NCBI GenBank assembly: GCA_025345505.1
Contig: JANVCC010000021.1
Coordinates: 25,395,420 to 25,459,419 of the forward strand
Reading direction: 5' to 3'
Length of the DNA: 64,000 nucleotides
DNA from: Todiramphus chloris collaris
Taxonomy: Eukaryota; Chordata; Aves; Coraciiformes; Alcedinidae
This document shows, piece by piece, positions 47,568 to 61,446 of the stretch. The translations under genes were made by a program, and so were the position numbers. The notes under the pieces were generated by a model. That model did not search any database. It was not told where the DNA came from and was given only the letters and a program-made list of their open reading frames with translations. The stretch's first letter is position 1. Every line of letters starts with the position of its first letter.

Positions 47568-50500
47568 ACAAAAGCTCACTATTTTATCTCTTATTTTTCT
47601 TTCTTCAACAGTTAGGAGACCTGGTGTATTTTCTGCTGAAATCTGTAGAATCCACCTCTTCCCAAAACCACTAGAGGGCCAGTAGATACTAGATTTCTTT
47701 AACTTGCTCAATATATAGCTAATGCTGAAAGAATCTGCAGTGAGTAAAGAGCAAATATTATTTCTGGCAGCTTGTCGTTACTTTGTTTTGCTTGTTTGAC
47801 ACTGGACACTACTCAGAGAATCTAATGGTCTGAGTTCTTATGAAGAAAAGTTTTGAAGTGCACAATTCTTGCAAGGGGATCAGAACTGCATAAGTAAATA
47901 TATTATTTGGCTTATGTAGTTTGTTATATGCAAACCTCCACATGCATCAATATGCTACACTTGATGCTTGTATAAATGACTGCACATACACACATGCATT
48001 TGAGCTCAGCTGCCAGTTGCCTGGACTTAAGAGAGCTTGCATGAAGTTTTCAGAGATGATTACTAGCTAGGGTATGCCAACAATTTTCCTTACCAAGAAA
48101 TGATAAGGGCATTTTTGTGGTATAAAATTATTTGAAAATATTATTACTTTAGGTTATTTATATATTTTTTTCTTTTTAGATTAAGGCTGCTTTGCAACAA
48201 TTTTTTTTGCAACAATAAATTAAATCTCTTGCTCTAGGCCATTAAAAATTGATTCAATGCAGAAGGATGTCTGATGGAGCTTCATGAATCTACCTCAGCA
48301 ATATCTGCTGGAACGATTTTCAAGTACTGGCTAAAGTGCATTCCTGTGTATTTCCACTTAAGCCATCTGCCAATCTTAATACTTATTCCGGAGGGAGGAA
48401 ATCTTCCAGTGCTGTTTTTCATTTAATTTGCAAGGACATCCTGTTTAGGTACTTATCAAAAGAACAGAAGAATGGATGCCAAGCACCACAAGCCTTGGTT
48501 TAATGGGTCAGACTGAAAAACAATCTATATTTGAAAGAAGATGCAGAATCGTTCCTTTATATTTCTAAAATGTATGTTGCTCCTTTCAGGCCAGATACTT
48601 TATGCATGTCTCAACAGTAACTGCACTCTGTTTCCTAAAGATTAAAGGATTTCACTAAAAGTTGCTAAACCCCACTAGTTTAATGAATAAGGATGAAATC
48701 CAAGAAAATAACTAGGCAAGTGAGCTATGCAGAGAAATCATACCAACTTAGGGCACGAGTTAGCTTAGTTGCTTAAAAAAGTCATTGACCACAGGGGCCA
48801 ATGCAGGAGTGTTTACATACTGAGATACTTCAAGTTCTTCTACTGTACTTGTTTAAAGATGCTGCCATTGTTTCTAAGCCAAGGATCTCAGTGCTTATCT
48901 CATGCTTCAGGCTGTTTGGATCTAGCAGAAGAGGTTTCCCTGTGCCTGACTCTCCTAAAATGACTATGTTAGAGGGAGAGGGGGTAGGGGAGAGAGGAAG
49001 AAACCACATCTAGAGCACACTCATAGTACAACTACATGGCTATTCCATGGACCACCATTTCAAAAAACCTATGGAGAGTCTCAAATGTTGGTATTCGTTT
49101 CTTCTTTCAAAAAGAGTGCCTAACTACCAGTTTGTGTGCAAAGCAGGGATGGCAGTAGGAAGATTCTCCTGTTTAGTACTATGCTGCTGTGCAAAACTAG
49201 AGCAGTGACAAACACAAAAGAGACCCTATGCATCACACAGTGGTTAATACAGTTGCATTTCCCTGGCAGGAGAAGGGGGTCTTAAGAGGCTTTATACTTT
49301 CTGTATTAAAGACTCATTGGATAAAATGCCCTAACCTTAATGACAAGAACTATAATGCAGGGAGAAAAGGGAAACAGACAAGCTGGGACCTGCCTCAGCG
49401 TGCCAATAAAAATTACTGTATTCTTTGCACTAAGTCTTTGGGGAAGCTGAATTTCTATGGTTCCTTCTGGCTTCACAAAATAAAATTCCCATCCTGAGAA
49501 AAAAAAAATGCAACCAACTTTTGTCTAAGTTTGTAATCAGTGTGATACAATGACTCTTATCAGCTCTGTTCTCTTCAGGACTTCTTTTATGAGTAAAGCT
49601 CCCATTGACACCAAATGTAGAAACCCTTCCCTTGAAAATATGAACTGATCCATCCTAGGTATTCACCTAGGAGTCTTTTACAGCTAAATAGGGTTTGGGG
49701 CAGCACTTTATTTTATCCAAGGTTAGCTACCTAAGCACAGTTCAGTAACTGAAACCATAAAGAGAAGTATTTCCTTCTGTTCAGTAAAATGGAGTTAAAG
49801 TAGCTGCTCAGGTGCAGAGATCTACAACATGGATACTCAAAATCAAGTGAACAGTAATGCCTTCTATTTCTGTGGGAGGTTTACTTGAATAAGAGTAGGA
49901 TGCTCAGTCTCTGAGCTTAAGTTTTGCTGAACAGCAGAGCAACCAATGAATTTCTGACCAAAAAATTATTTTCTGCTGTTAATGTAAAAGAATAATTCTG
50001 AATTTTCTCTTCATAGCAAATAAAACTTGACAGAAAGCACAGATAGAATTTTGGAATCTTTTCCTTCTAACAGGAAAAAATGTGTTAAGACTAAAGACTG
50101 CCTATTTTACAGTAATTAGTAAGCTATGGATACCCACTGTTTTGAAAAATAGACGGCATAACAGTGTTAATGTGAATCCATGACTAGGAGCTGTCAAATG
50201 CGCTGTTGGAAAAGGGGATGATAAAGTCTATTCCCAGGAATCCGCAAAAGATTAGCATCTGAACTTATCTTTGCATGGGTCTGTGAACCCTCTGTACAGA
50301 GAGGCAGGGTGGAAATATTTTTTCAGTATTATATTATCTAGGCCCACATCAGTCTTGGCCTACATGTGCTTTTCCAATGCCTTTCTGCTCCTGCGTATGC
50401 ATCCTGCATAAAGCTGGGCTTCATTCCTTGCTGGAAGTATTAACCCATGTATTTCTCCCTCTTGTCTCCAGATCCAAAGCAAGAAAACATGTTACCGGTC

Positions 50501-50575
50501 AAGAGCCCACATGTGGCTAAAGAGGCGTTGGTTGAGCTTGTCTATTAATGAAGATCAGACTATGTTTCAAACTTG

Positions 50576-50598
50576 AAAAAAAAAAAAAATTTTTTTTT
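50576..50598. repeat. A14-T9 junction
   Basis: Fourteen A residues followed directly by nine T residues: a perfect short A/T palindrome centre. Confidence 0.85.
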
Positions 50599-50664
50599 AA
50601 TACCAGTGGAACATGTTTCTACAAGTTCATATAATACAGATAAACTGTTACCAAAACCACCATG

Positions 50665-50698
<34 letters not shown>
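50665..50698. repeat. poly(A) run of 34
   Basis: Thirty-four consecutive A residues, followed by GAAAAGGAAATAAAATG. No polyadenylation signal or gene copy lies upstream. Confidence 0.9.
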
Positions 50699-50700
<2 letters not shown>

Positions 50701-50726
50701 AAAGGAAATAAAATGAAGGGCAAAAT

Positions 50727-50759
50727 GGGGGGGGAGGGGGTGGGGGATTGGAGGGAGGG
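50727..50759 (+). other. G-run cluster, potential G-quadruplex
   Basis: Runs of eight, five and five G separated by single A or T, then GATTGGAGGGAGGG. At least four G-tracts of three or more with short loops, which satisfies the usual quadruplex pattern on the forward strand. It sits just after the long poly(A) run. Folding in vivo is not shown. Confidence 0.7.
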
Positions 50760-52734
50760 AACCAAAAATCTAAACACTGTTAAAATTGTGACTCAGATGA
50801 ATTACTGCCAGGAAATTCAGTGTTAAGGATGACATTCCATTACAAGCTCATGTTGTTGATCGTGTTTCTGAGTCCTCACGGCCATTGGAGAAAACTATAC
50901 AGTCTGAATTGTTTTAGATTTGTCTGCTGTAGTTCCTAATGCAACCGTTTAAATGTGGCTTTCTTCTGTTTGAACATACTTCGTTCATGAACTCCAGGCT
51001 TATTATGACCCATTTTGAAATGTTGCATTAGCTGTAGGAAGAGACAGTTTGTTGCAATAACTGATTGTGGGCTGCAGAACAGGTACTTAGTCATATCTAG
51101 CAGCATAAAGCTAACACATTTTTTTCTTTTTTTCTCATGTTAAATTTTAAAAAAGGAGATTGACCATGAAAATATTTTACTAAGAAATTCTATCTGATCT
51201 GGCACTGTTACCTCAGTCAAGAGAGACCTCTCCCAACAAGGCAGCACTCATTTGTTCAAACACCTAAGCTATCATGATATTTTAAAAATTACTAATTTCA
51301 GTACAAGACAGTTTGGCTGGGGTATCAGTTCACAGTCATGAAGGACCGACATATCCACCTATCTTATCATGTGATGCTTTGGAGGCAGAATAACTGGTTT
51401 AACTATCCTTTGACAAGGAAACAAATCAGTCCACTGTTAGAGACAAGTGATGTTTGTCTAAGCAGCTTATCGGAGTATTGCAGAAACTTGCTTGCAAGTG
51501 TAGATGCATAGGAAATGAAGGTCAGAAAAGACTGAATGCAAGACAACTCTAATAAAAATCACTGCAATCATCTTGGGGCAACCAAGAATGTAGTATCAAT
51601 ATATCACACTCTCACTTAGCTTAACATCAGCTTCCTTTTTATCCTCCTCCTTGTGTTTTGTTTGATTAAGGCTATTAAAATTCAAAGAATTAATTTATAA
51701 TTGTGCAGGCATTCCTGTGCATCCTGACATTTGTTCTTCTCAATTGGCTCTTTATGCCTCTCAGTCAAGGCCGGATGTTTGCAGTTGCTGGCAGCTGTTG
51801 TTCGAGGCCCAGAAAACAGCTGATAGACTGGCAGTCTACATTGAAAGAGTGCAGCCCAGAGCCTGGGAAAGATCCTAATGCTGAATACTCTCAGCTCTGA
51901 TGGGTAATTAGCTTAGTACATGCAAGATTAGAGAACCAGCACTGGAGATAGTGCATCTGACCTGCTTTTCAAAAGTCATTAGAAATTAGAAACGGTAATT
52001 CTTTCACAAGAAATGTAAAGAATTTTGTGAATGGGACTTGTTGGCTTTCTTTACTCAAGAAACCCTGCTAGAAGCTGAGCTTCTCTGAGCATTTATTTAA
52101 ACAACTGATTCTTATTTTATGTTGCCTTTCTACAATGAATTAGTGTATTTCAAAATGGTTTAAAAGTAAATTATATGTACTTGTCTCTAGAATATGTGCA
52201 TGCTACGAATTTTCAGGCATAACTGTCTGTCCCAGTTAATTGTCTCTTGGTGGGGTGGAACATCTTTCAAATAGGAAACTCCTTATTTCTTCAGAATATG
52301 ATCTGGAAAAATTAAATAGTGAGGAAACAAAATGCTATTTGTAAAACTAGAATTTGGGCCCTGTTTTTTCTTCTTTATTTTCTTTGGAAAATTCCCTGTT
52401 CGTTACTTTAAAAAGATCAGACCCAAAGCTAGATGAAATCAAATGAAGTCTTCTGTGTCCTAAGAGGATCTTCAGTAATATTCAAGAAATATCTGTGTAC
52501 ATGGGGGTGAGTGTGTTTGTATGTGTGTGTTAGAACACTACATCCTTTTCCATATCCTGCATTTAGACTGAGCTTCTTTCAGGATCACGAAGTTCTTGGA
52601 AATTCTGATCTAAGCACAGCAATAAAACATTGTCTCATCCCACCCTGACACTAGCTCCCTCTGTGCTCTGGCAATATTTTAATGAGTTTCTGCAAAAATG
52701 AAGAAAATTATTATCTACTTCACAACTGGTTTGG

Positions 52735-52776
52735 TTTTTTTTTTTTTTTTGTTTGTTTGTTTTTTAAATGAAATTT
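52735..52776. repeat. T-rich low-complexity tract
   Basis: Poly(T) followed by GTTTGTTTGTTTTTT; simple repeat. Confidence 0.8.
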
Positions 52777-54897
52777 GTGTTTGCAACATACTTAAAGGAA
52801 AAAAAGTAAAACATTATCATAGTTACTAGTCAAATGTCACAGTTCTTATTCCAAATTCAAAGGTTTTAATTCAGCATGGATTTTATATGCCTTTCACAAT
52901 ATTAAAGTATTTGCCAGATTCAACTCTTAAGTGTTCTACCTGTATTTGGACTTGAGATTAAGTACGTGTGGTCAATGTTACCCCCAAAATCTGACCATAC
53001 AGAAACCACAAGCAATGTCTCAATGGTCTTTGGACTACTAGAGAAAAAAATGCAAAGAAGTTTAGCAGATCTAGTAATCTACAGAGACCCTGGGTAAGTT
53101 TTTTTCCTCCTCTGTTTTAGCTTACTGTAATTTCAATTTTCAATGACATTTAATGCTAGAGGAACTTCTTTAGAGAATAAGATAAAAATCTAGGAGAGGA
53201 ATCCCAGGTCTAGAAGAAAAGACATTAGAAGCAGACAGCAGGAAAGTTAAAGGATATATGTAGCAATTAATTTTCACTATTTACTTCATCTGGGAATCTG
53301 TAACTTGCAAGGGAGAAAGCATTGGCTTTGTCTGTGGTTTTAAGTCAGATACACACCTGGGGTAGAAGAATACATAGGAAACTGTAAATTTTAAAGAGAG
53401 AGGTCTAAAATGTTACTTTCATAAACAAGTTTTGGGGATGGGAAGCACTCATGTTTCTATTCATGTCTGTTCATTTCCAGACAAAACCAACTGAGAAAGA
53501 GCAAATTAAACAAAAGACAACTGAAGAAATGAACATGTTAGTATATATTGGGTCTCCCCAAAATTAATTCTTGTGTCTTAGATTATTGCTTCCATCAGAG
53601 AAAGAGAGGGGAAAATAAAGAAATAAAAGGAAATAGAAAAGCAGAGCATGACATATTTTACTAGTGACTATTTTTACTTTTTATTAATTACTGAACATTA
53701 TCAGCATGCTGAAGTCTGTTTAAAGCAGAGACACAGACACAAAGAGATTTACCATCTTAGACACAGTACCAAAAGCTGATGTTACTCCATGTTGTGACAT
53801 TAAATTCAGTCTAAAAATTACAGAGATTCACACTCATAAATAACAGCTGAGGTGTGGGGGGGAGAGTGAAGTGACAAGAGAAAGTAGCTTCTTTTCTTCT
53901 ATTCATTGTCTTAGTACAGGAGAGGTACAAAACACATGCCTGTGGTTTAACTTGCCCACAGTTTTACTAGCCTGCTTGGGAACAAATATGACAGTAAAGA
54001 TCATGCTGTTTTTGCAAGTATTCCACTCTTCACAACAGCCTCTGTGGTCATCCCGGAAGTGTTGCAGTGATCTTGTGTCCTACTCTGAAGATAAAACAAG
54101 AAAGCAGAGTTTGAGTGTTTTCTATACTAGAACCCAGAAAACACAGTACATTTAATGTAACTTTAGGTATCTTAAGTAGGATGATTTTATGAGTTAATCA
54201 TGTAATCTCCACTGAAGGCTTGTGTGGACTAATTTATCTCATCCTTAACCAAGAATGTTATATATGATTACTTCCTCTTTTATTTATTTCTCTCAATTGG
54301 CTCCTCATACAGGTGTAGACATATACATTGTAGATATCTAAAGTTAAGTGAAATAAGTCATTTCCTGAACCCCACCCAACATCTTCCCTTTCAGTCTTCC
54401 AGAAAATTATTTCATGTCCTTCACTACAAATTTAGATCAACAGTTACCAAGACACTCCATTACATGAGCTGTGTTAAATTACAAAAACTTTATAATTTAC
54501 TCCACCCATCCTGCTTACATGCCACAGTGTGGAAAGCAAAGAACAATACTGTCATGAAGCTAACATGGTAGGAAGAGGAGGAAAATACTTAAAATACTTG
54601 TTACACCTTATCACTTCTGAAAGGCATGTACCCACATCAATGCTTGGGTTCATGAGGCACTGTTTCTAATTTTTCATTCAATTGCTCCCAGCAGTAATTC
54701 CCCAGGAAGGAGAATCAGTTTGTAAAACAACAGGTTTCTGACACAAAAGGTCTTGACATGTATTATACCTCACAGAATATCAAGAGCAATGCTGACTGAT
54801 AAGAAGAGCACTGATTCATCTCTGTGTACACATAGTGTGTGTTCATGAAAGAAGGGAAAGGATGCTGAAGCATTATAATGCACTGCATGGAGGATGC

Positions 54898-54936
54898 TGT
54901 CCTGGTTTGAGTGAGAACAGAACTAATTCTGCCCCT
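54898..54936 (+). mobile_element. 5' stub of an ERV LTR, same family as the 18.3-kb LTR
   Basis: TGTCCTGGTTTGAGTGAGAA followed by CAGAACTAATTCTG is almost identical to the first 33-35 bases of the forward LTR at 18278 (one A-to-G difference in the first 31). The similarity ends abruptly at about 54935 and the rest of the LTR is absent. A near-complete deletion after insertion is the simplest explanation; a short duplication of the LTR edge is the alternative. Confidence 0.8.
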
Positions 54937-55085
54937 TAGACCTATAACAGATGGATAACCATCTATACTGGTGTTTCTGTCAAATTCCTAAAGAATTTTA
55001 ATGTGAATTGTGTTAATGTGAGTGACATTTATTGACTGTTCTAGAAACACACAGTAACTACATCTTCTAAAAAGAAACCAAATAC

Positions 55086-55130
55086 AAAAAAAAAAAAGGA
55101 AAAAAAAAAAAAAGAAAAAAAAAAAGATAA
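55086..55130. repeat. A-rich tract
   Basis: Three long A runs separated by GG and G. It lies about 150 bases past the LTR stub. Confidence 0.85.
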
Positions 55131-58100
55131 ATTTTGGAGGGAATCCTCTATCATAAGTGCTACTCTTTCTATTTATGTAAACATGTTTTAATAGTAAATT
55201 TCAAGCCCTTGACAAATTTGGAATAAATTCTCCATGGATTATTAAATTTTTTTCCAGTTCCCTAGGGCATATCCAAGTTGTCTGAATTAATCAGGAATGA
55301 GGAGGCTTAGGTCTATCCAGAATAAAATAATCAAAATCTAAATAGCAGATTTCTGTTCAAGACAGAAGTCTACTATATTCTGGAACATGCAGCAAACTGC
55401 CCCGAAGAAAATGAAACACAATTTTAATTACTCTTGAAGATTTCTTAAAACAAAATCCTGTAAAAAAAAATATCCTGTCCAAAACATAAATACTGAATCT
55501 ATCTGATCTTTTACTTAATTAATTTTACTTCTAAATAGTGGAAGGGTGACACAAATAATGGAATTATATGCATTTTCATTTAAATTGAAAAGGGAATTTT
55601 ATGTGGCCTAACAAATTTCCACAAATGTAACAGGTAAATGTTTTTGTTTACATAATCCTATTTAAATTGGAAATATTCTTTAGACTTTCTTCATAATACT
55701 TTTTCAAAAATTTTAAGCTGTATGTCAGCTAGAAAAAAGGCGGTTGTTATTAGGATATACAACTTTAAATGAGGCAGTCTGCAGTAGTTTAATCTTATAT
55801 TAGGAATATTTTCTACATAGAATATGTATGTCTCTATCTCAGGCTCAAACTATCAGTCAACATACTGTCAGTATTATAATAAAAAGGAGGAAGAATTTTT
55901 TTGAAAAAAAATAAAGAACAGAAAAGACAAACAATGGGACTTGGTGTAAAGATAGGCTCTTTGGATATTAGAATGGAATACAAACTCTTATTAATGGTTC
56001 TAGATCCTTACCATTTTGATTCCAGGTCATACCTAGGTTTTGAAGAGGTATATTCTATGATTTCCATCAAAAGGTATAAAAAAATCAAGAGGATAGTTTC
56101 CAAAGTTTCAGCAAGATTGACTGAAACCAAACCTTAACCATGACTCAAACTCTGCTTTGACTTCAGACAAAGCTTATCCTAGATATGAAAACCACTACAG
56201 TGGGACACTAAGTTATGTCAAATAGCCACAGTATATGGTGATAAAGCATGGCTTCTACATTACTGCAAAAATTTCATTAGAAACAGCCTCAAGGAACTCT
56301 AAAAAGAATCAGACCTCTGTCATAGGTGAAACAAATCATTCAGCTTACAGTGAATTTTGGCCTGCACCAACCATTACATGTCTTCTGCATCAGTTATTTC
56401 ATTCATTGCAAGATTTTTACCATTTGAGCTGAAATTTTCTATTATTGATTCTTCCTTGGGTTGATTATGCTAAGAAAAGTTCCATACTGGTTCTCTTCAA
56501 CTTTTTAACACTTGACTTTATGACTCTATTTTTTAATGCATTTTTGTACAAAATATTCTATATATATGAAACCACGAACTTAATGGTGCTCAGCAACTGG
56601 AACTATGAGCTAGATTTTTTAATCACTTGAGCTGGAACAAAAAAATCACATGTTCATTGTCAGTTCTGAAACCAATTAGTTAATATAAACAATCAAACAG
56701 GGATAAAACTGGGGATTAACCTAATCTTTATATTTTAATCATCATTATAAAATGTGTTTTGCATCACTATGAAGTACTTCTAGACACTATAAATATTTTT
56801 TTCTTAAAAACTGCATTTGTAGGAAAGGAATTTAATCAGTAATCTCATTTATTCATTCTAAATGTTAGCAGATTTCCTGCTTCTATTAATTCTTCCCAGA
56901 AGAATATATAAGTTACAATGATGTAAACACTGAAGAGAGTTCTCTATCTAGGCCACAAGTGCACTGGGTTGCTCAACTTTAATTAATATGAGGTCACCAG
57001 TTCAAAGTAATTTGATTATGAAGGCTGAAAAGTGTCTCTGGGTAGAAATTTAAATGTGAGGGCTGGATCAAATAGGGCTCGTTGTCAAAACTAGTTCTAT
57101 TGGAATTTCTAAGTTTGACAATAAGTAACCCTTTGGGGGAAAATCAGAGAAAGAGTATTTAGACTTTCTGATTTCATCTTGGTAGTATAAAAATAAATTC
57201 TCTTGGATTAGTTATATTTACAGTTAATATTGTAATTGGATTTGATTTTAACTTTTATGTAATAATTTTGTAATTTTACATTTTGTTATATTGCATTTAA
57301 TATTTCATGGAAAATGTTTCAATGTTATGCAAATGTATATTTTATTTGAGGTGGCATTGAAGTTTAGTTCTTCCAAGAACTGAATTACTATACATAAAAT
57401 CTGATTATACACGAAATTTTCAGGGTAGACATTTTAAGCTTTTTAAAAAATCAAAGCATAAGTGATTTCAGAATATTGCTATTTCCAATAGCTAGAAATT
57501 CTGGTTTCCAGACAACAATGTGAAACAGAACACAGTACAACTGTATGTTACTGCATGTTTGAATGGCCACAGTAGCATTTCTGTTGAGGAAATACTTACT
57601 TCTGCCTTCTCTTGGGTTACACACTTGCAAGGGTCCTGAATGGTCTAGGACACACAAGGTACAGGGAAGACACTCATCCAGGAATGACTTGCTTGTACTG
57701 CTTAATATGCAGATGTAAGTGTGCTTGGGTGTGCACTAAGGATTACCACATTCTTCCCCTGATATTTCCCAAAAGTTGAATCCAGTATACATACCCTAAT
57801 CTGTGGTACTCTTAACGATCAGAGACTAACCTCAAAAATTTTACTAAATCAGAAAATATACACAGAAGTTTCAGACTTCTTGGTGTTAGAGAATTTACGT
57901 AAACGGAGGCACCTAGTGTCCTTCTGGGTGTTCTACATCACCCTACATTATCTCCAGCTGCATGTGGGAAAGATGAAGGTCTCTTTTTTGACAGACCTGT
58001 ACAGATACCTTGAATGAATGTCAGACGGGATAACTTGTCCATTTAGACAACTGACTACAGCCATTTTTCAGATGGAGGATGCTGAGCTCTACTTCCCAAG

Positions 58101-61100
58101 TGACAGTTTTTAGATTTGAGCTAGTCACTTGTATTATAATCAGTGGGGATCTCAACAACAGTATCTAGTTTTAGTTACTAATCTCACTCTACTCACATTC
58201 TGCATAGCTCACCAGAATACCTCTCTAAGCTCCATCAGGCTTGATTCTGCTGTCCATACCTGAGTGCATAGTGTTGAAGTACTCTGTTTTCCTACCTTGT
58301 TTTCATCTGCCAGTCTCAAAATGTCTGTCTCTTCCTTGGGTCTTGTGCAGTAGGTGCCAATCTTATGAAGGTGTCTTCTGTACCTAGGGACATCTGTAAT
58401 GTTACTGGGTATCTGTGCCCAAGCAACTGAATCGAGTCCTGGATGTTCATTGATAATAGTGACAGATTAGAGCTTTAATTAGGTGTTAACAACTAAATTT
58501 TATATATCTAAGCTTAGGTGGCTGTATGACGACTTCAAGCACTGTATTCAGAAGCTTGAATTGATCCAAAAATGGAATTTCTTTGAGTTAGAAGAATCCC
58601 CAAAACACTGATATATTCTGTTCCTTAATTTCATTATGATAATTTCAAAATTACATGAATTGTATTTTTAAACCATCTATTTATGTATTTATTTATTTTT
58701 AAGCCATATGTATGATTTATAAGTATTCACAGATATAGTCAGCTTCCTCTTCTTTAATGTAAAAATAATTCTTAAGTATATCCATTTGGAATTTAAGATT
58801 TTATTATTTTTTCCCAACTGAAACCAAAATAAGATGTAGGCTAGGAGTATTTATTTCTAATTAGATCACAAAATAGAACAATTTCAAAGAACTCTTTCAG
58901 GAATGGAACATACCTAATTAAAGTCTCTGGTAGAAAAGGAGGGAGGAAATCCATTGCTTTATTTCCCACTAGTTTGAAAACTGTCAGCTGGTGGATAGTC
59001 AGCCCTGTTCAACAAATAACTGACATGAAACAGCATTATGGCCTCTAACAATGTTTTTACACTGTTCACAGCTGTAAGCACAATCTCCCTCTCAACATGT
59101 AGGCCTTCATGCAGAACAAAGCTGCTGTGGCTGCTGCCTTTATACAATTCAAACTCTGATGTGCCAGACTTGGCATAAGCCTATCTGTTATTAACATCAA
59201 AGGCTCTCAAATAAAACACCATTAGTGTTGTTTGGGATTTTCATGAGCAGTGCATATAAATACACATCTCTTACACTGTCATGGTTGTATTGTGCTTCAG
59301 CATTAATGATGGCTCTGGGACATAGAACCCTAATTCAGAGCTGGATTTTGAATCTCCCACATTCAACCCACAGATTTTGGAAAGTGGTTTGGTGCCCAGT
59401 GTTTAGAACCATTTAAAAATGAAAAGAAACATCGGACTTGCAACTGAATTTTGCAGACTGTTCTAACATGTTCCATATGTAACTCCCTCCATTTCTCACC
59501 CTCTACTATTGTCTTCCAGTCTGTATGTCTGACTGCAACATATCTCCTTTCTCAGATATAGACATGCATCCATTGAAACATTTTGAGTGAAATCATTAGT
59601 TAAGTGGAAGTCATACTGAATGGACTTCAAACTTCGAAGTGTAGACTGTTAACATGTTTTAAGGCAAAAATTCAGATGTATTTACTTTGAACCCTTTCCT
59701 AAATATATCAAAACCTCATATGTTTCCTACATTAACCTTTTTTTCTGATATTTAAATAAATGAAACAACTGATTGTAGTTCAGAATTTCCTGGAAGTCAT
59801 TGTATCTTTCTAAAATAAAATGACTGATACAATGTTATTAAAGCTTGCTACTGAGGAGTACATGCCCTAAAGCTTGCAAATCAGCATATGAAAATGGTGG
59901 CATTTAGACATCTGGTTCTGAAACAAAGGACAAACCAACATATTAATTGTGTTCTTTGCTTTTAATTTATTTTGTTTTCATTTCTATCTCTTTTTTCCAG
60001 TTGGCTTCTTTTCAAAAAGAGGTAGTATGGATGAGATGCCATAAATTCAGAAGGTTATCAGCTCACTAGAATTCTTAGAAGTTTCTCATTCTGGCAATGA
60101 TTTTATGTCAGTAATTCTTTCCAGGTTTAATCAGTTTTGTAGCTGTTTTCCTAGTGAATGCAAATTGTTTAGAGTGTATAGTTGTTTCCAAAAGAAATTA
60201 CAGCTACTACTAGTCTAAATGAGGATCTAGATTAGAACAGAATCCAAAATAGCTATCAGGGAGCTTAAATCAGACACAATGACCTGAAAAGTCCTTTACC
60301 ACATTCAGCAGAGTGAGGCAGGTGGTTTGATTTTAATGATTAGGTCGGGTTTTGTTTTGTTTTTTTTTTTTAAGGCAATTTTTTTTCCATGACACTGTCA
60401 CTGGATTTTAATCAATACTATATATGCATCATGAAACTTTGAAGCAGTTTGTGAAAATATGATCTATCTAGTATTTTAAGTACCTCTGGTTTTTTAATGA
60501 TTGGGTTTTTTTTTCATTTGAAGGTAATGTAAAGGATAGATTTATCAAACAATAGTCCTGTAGATATAAATAAATAGGTACAGTAATAGTTTGTATATAA
60601 GATGTGTAGTATAGTGTTTGTCTTATTTATCTTGAAAGTGTTGATTCTTCCCATTTTCACAAGAATTTAGAAGTGTTCACTGTAAGACTATCCTTGCCAC
60701 ATTCCAGATTTCGGAAAGTTCTATAGAGTTTAAACAAAAATCTTAATCTCTATGCCACTCTGCAATGAAGGCGGCCAACTCCTTTAGGCTGATCAAAAGG
60801 AAATACCAGATATTACCACAGAAGTTTGAAGTTTTTGACAGTTTGATAAAATATAATTTGAACAACTTGAAATGAAGCCTTGTGCATAAAAACAGTACCT
60901 AGCAACAACTGTAAAATATGCTCTTAAATGTTGTTACAAGGCAAGCAGGAGCTACTGAGGTCTCTCCTGCAGAAATATGCAATATATAATTACACAGACA
61001 TCATCTCCATTCTCATCAGAATATCAGTGCAGATGTTTGCCATCAAGTGGGATAAGGAGAGCATAACATGGATATCATACAGCTTTACAAAGAGAAGGCT

Positions 61101-61360
61101 GCTCAATGCCAGGATATACCAGTTGTCTTAGCTGTGGGATAAGTCCCTGCTTAGATAATACAGTTAAGTTGCTTTTAAAAAAGCCTTTGGGAAATACAAA
61201 ACTGCTTGTGACTTCTGTAGCCAAACTGAAACATAGTACATGTAGGTCTGTTCTTACTGTTTGTCTTTATAGCCAAATTAACTCAAGTAACTGAAGTTAT
61301 CTCTAGGTGGGTAAGCAAAATTTATGCTATACGGACACATTTGTAATTACATCTTGTTGT

Positions 61361-61446
61361 TGTGGGGTTTTTTTTTGTTTTGGTTTTTTGTTTGTTTTGT
61401 TTTGTTTTGGGTTGTTTTTGGTTTTGGTTTTTTGGGGGTTTTTTCA
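61361..61446. repeat. T/G-rich low-complexity tract
   Basis: About 85 bases made almost only of T and G (GTTTTGTTTTG, GGTTTTGG, TTTTGGGGGTTTT), strongly strand-asymmetric. Simple sequence. Confidence 0.85.

Larger units (their letters stand above)
42471..54897. other. Non-coding DNA with candidate conserved blocks
   Basis: No gene is supported. It includes a 249-codon forward open frame at 42485-43234 without recognisable domains, mixed TA/TG microsatellites (43638-43668), a tandem 19-mer (47523-47567), poly(A)/G-rich sequence (50576-50760), and blocks of higher-complexity sequence (43.9-45.6, 48.2-48.5, 50.8-51.1, 51.5-52.2 kb) that look unlike the simple AT-rich background. Confidence 0.45.

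Noticed and set aside
50665-50698. Poly(A) as the tail of a processed pseudogene
   Set aside because: No AATAAA, no gene-like body upstream and no target duplication visible.
57880-58500. Texture suggesting an old interspersed repeat
   Set aside because: I could not tie it to a family or to a second copy in the window.
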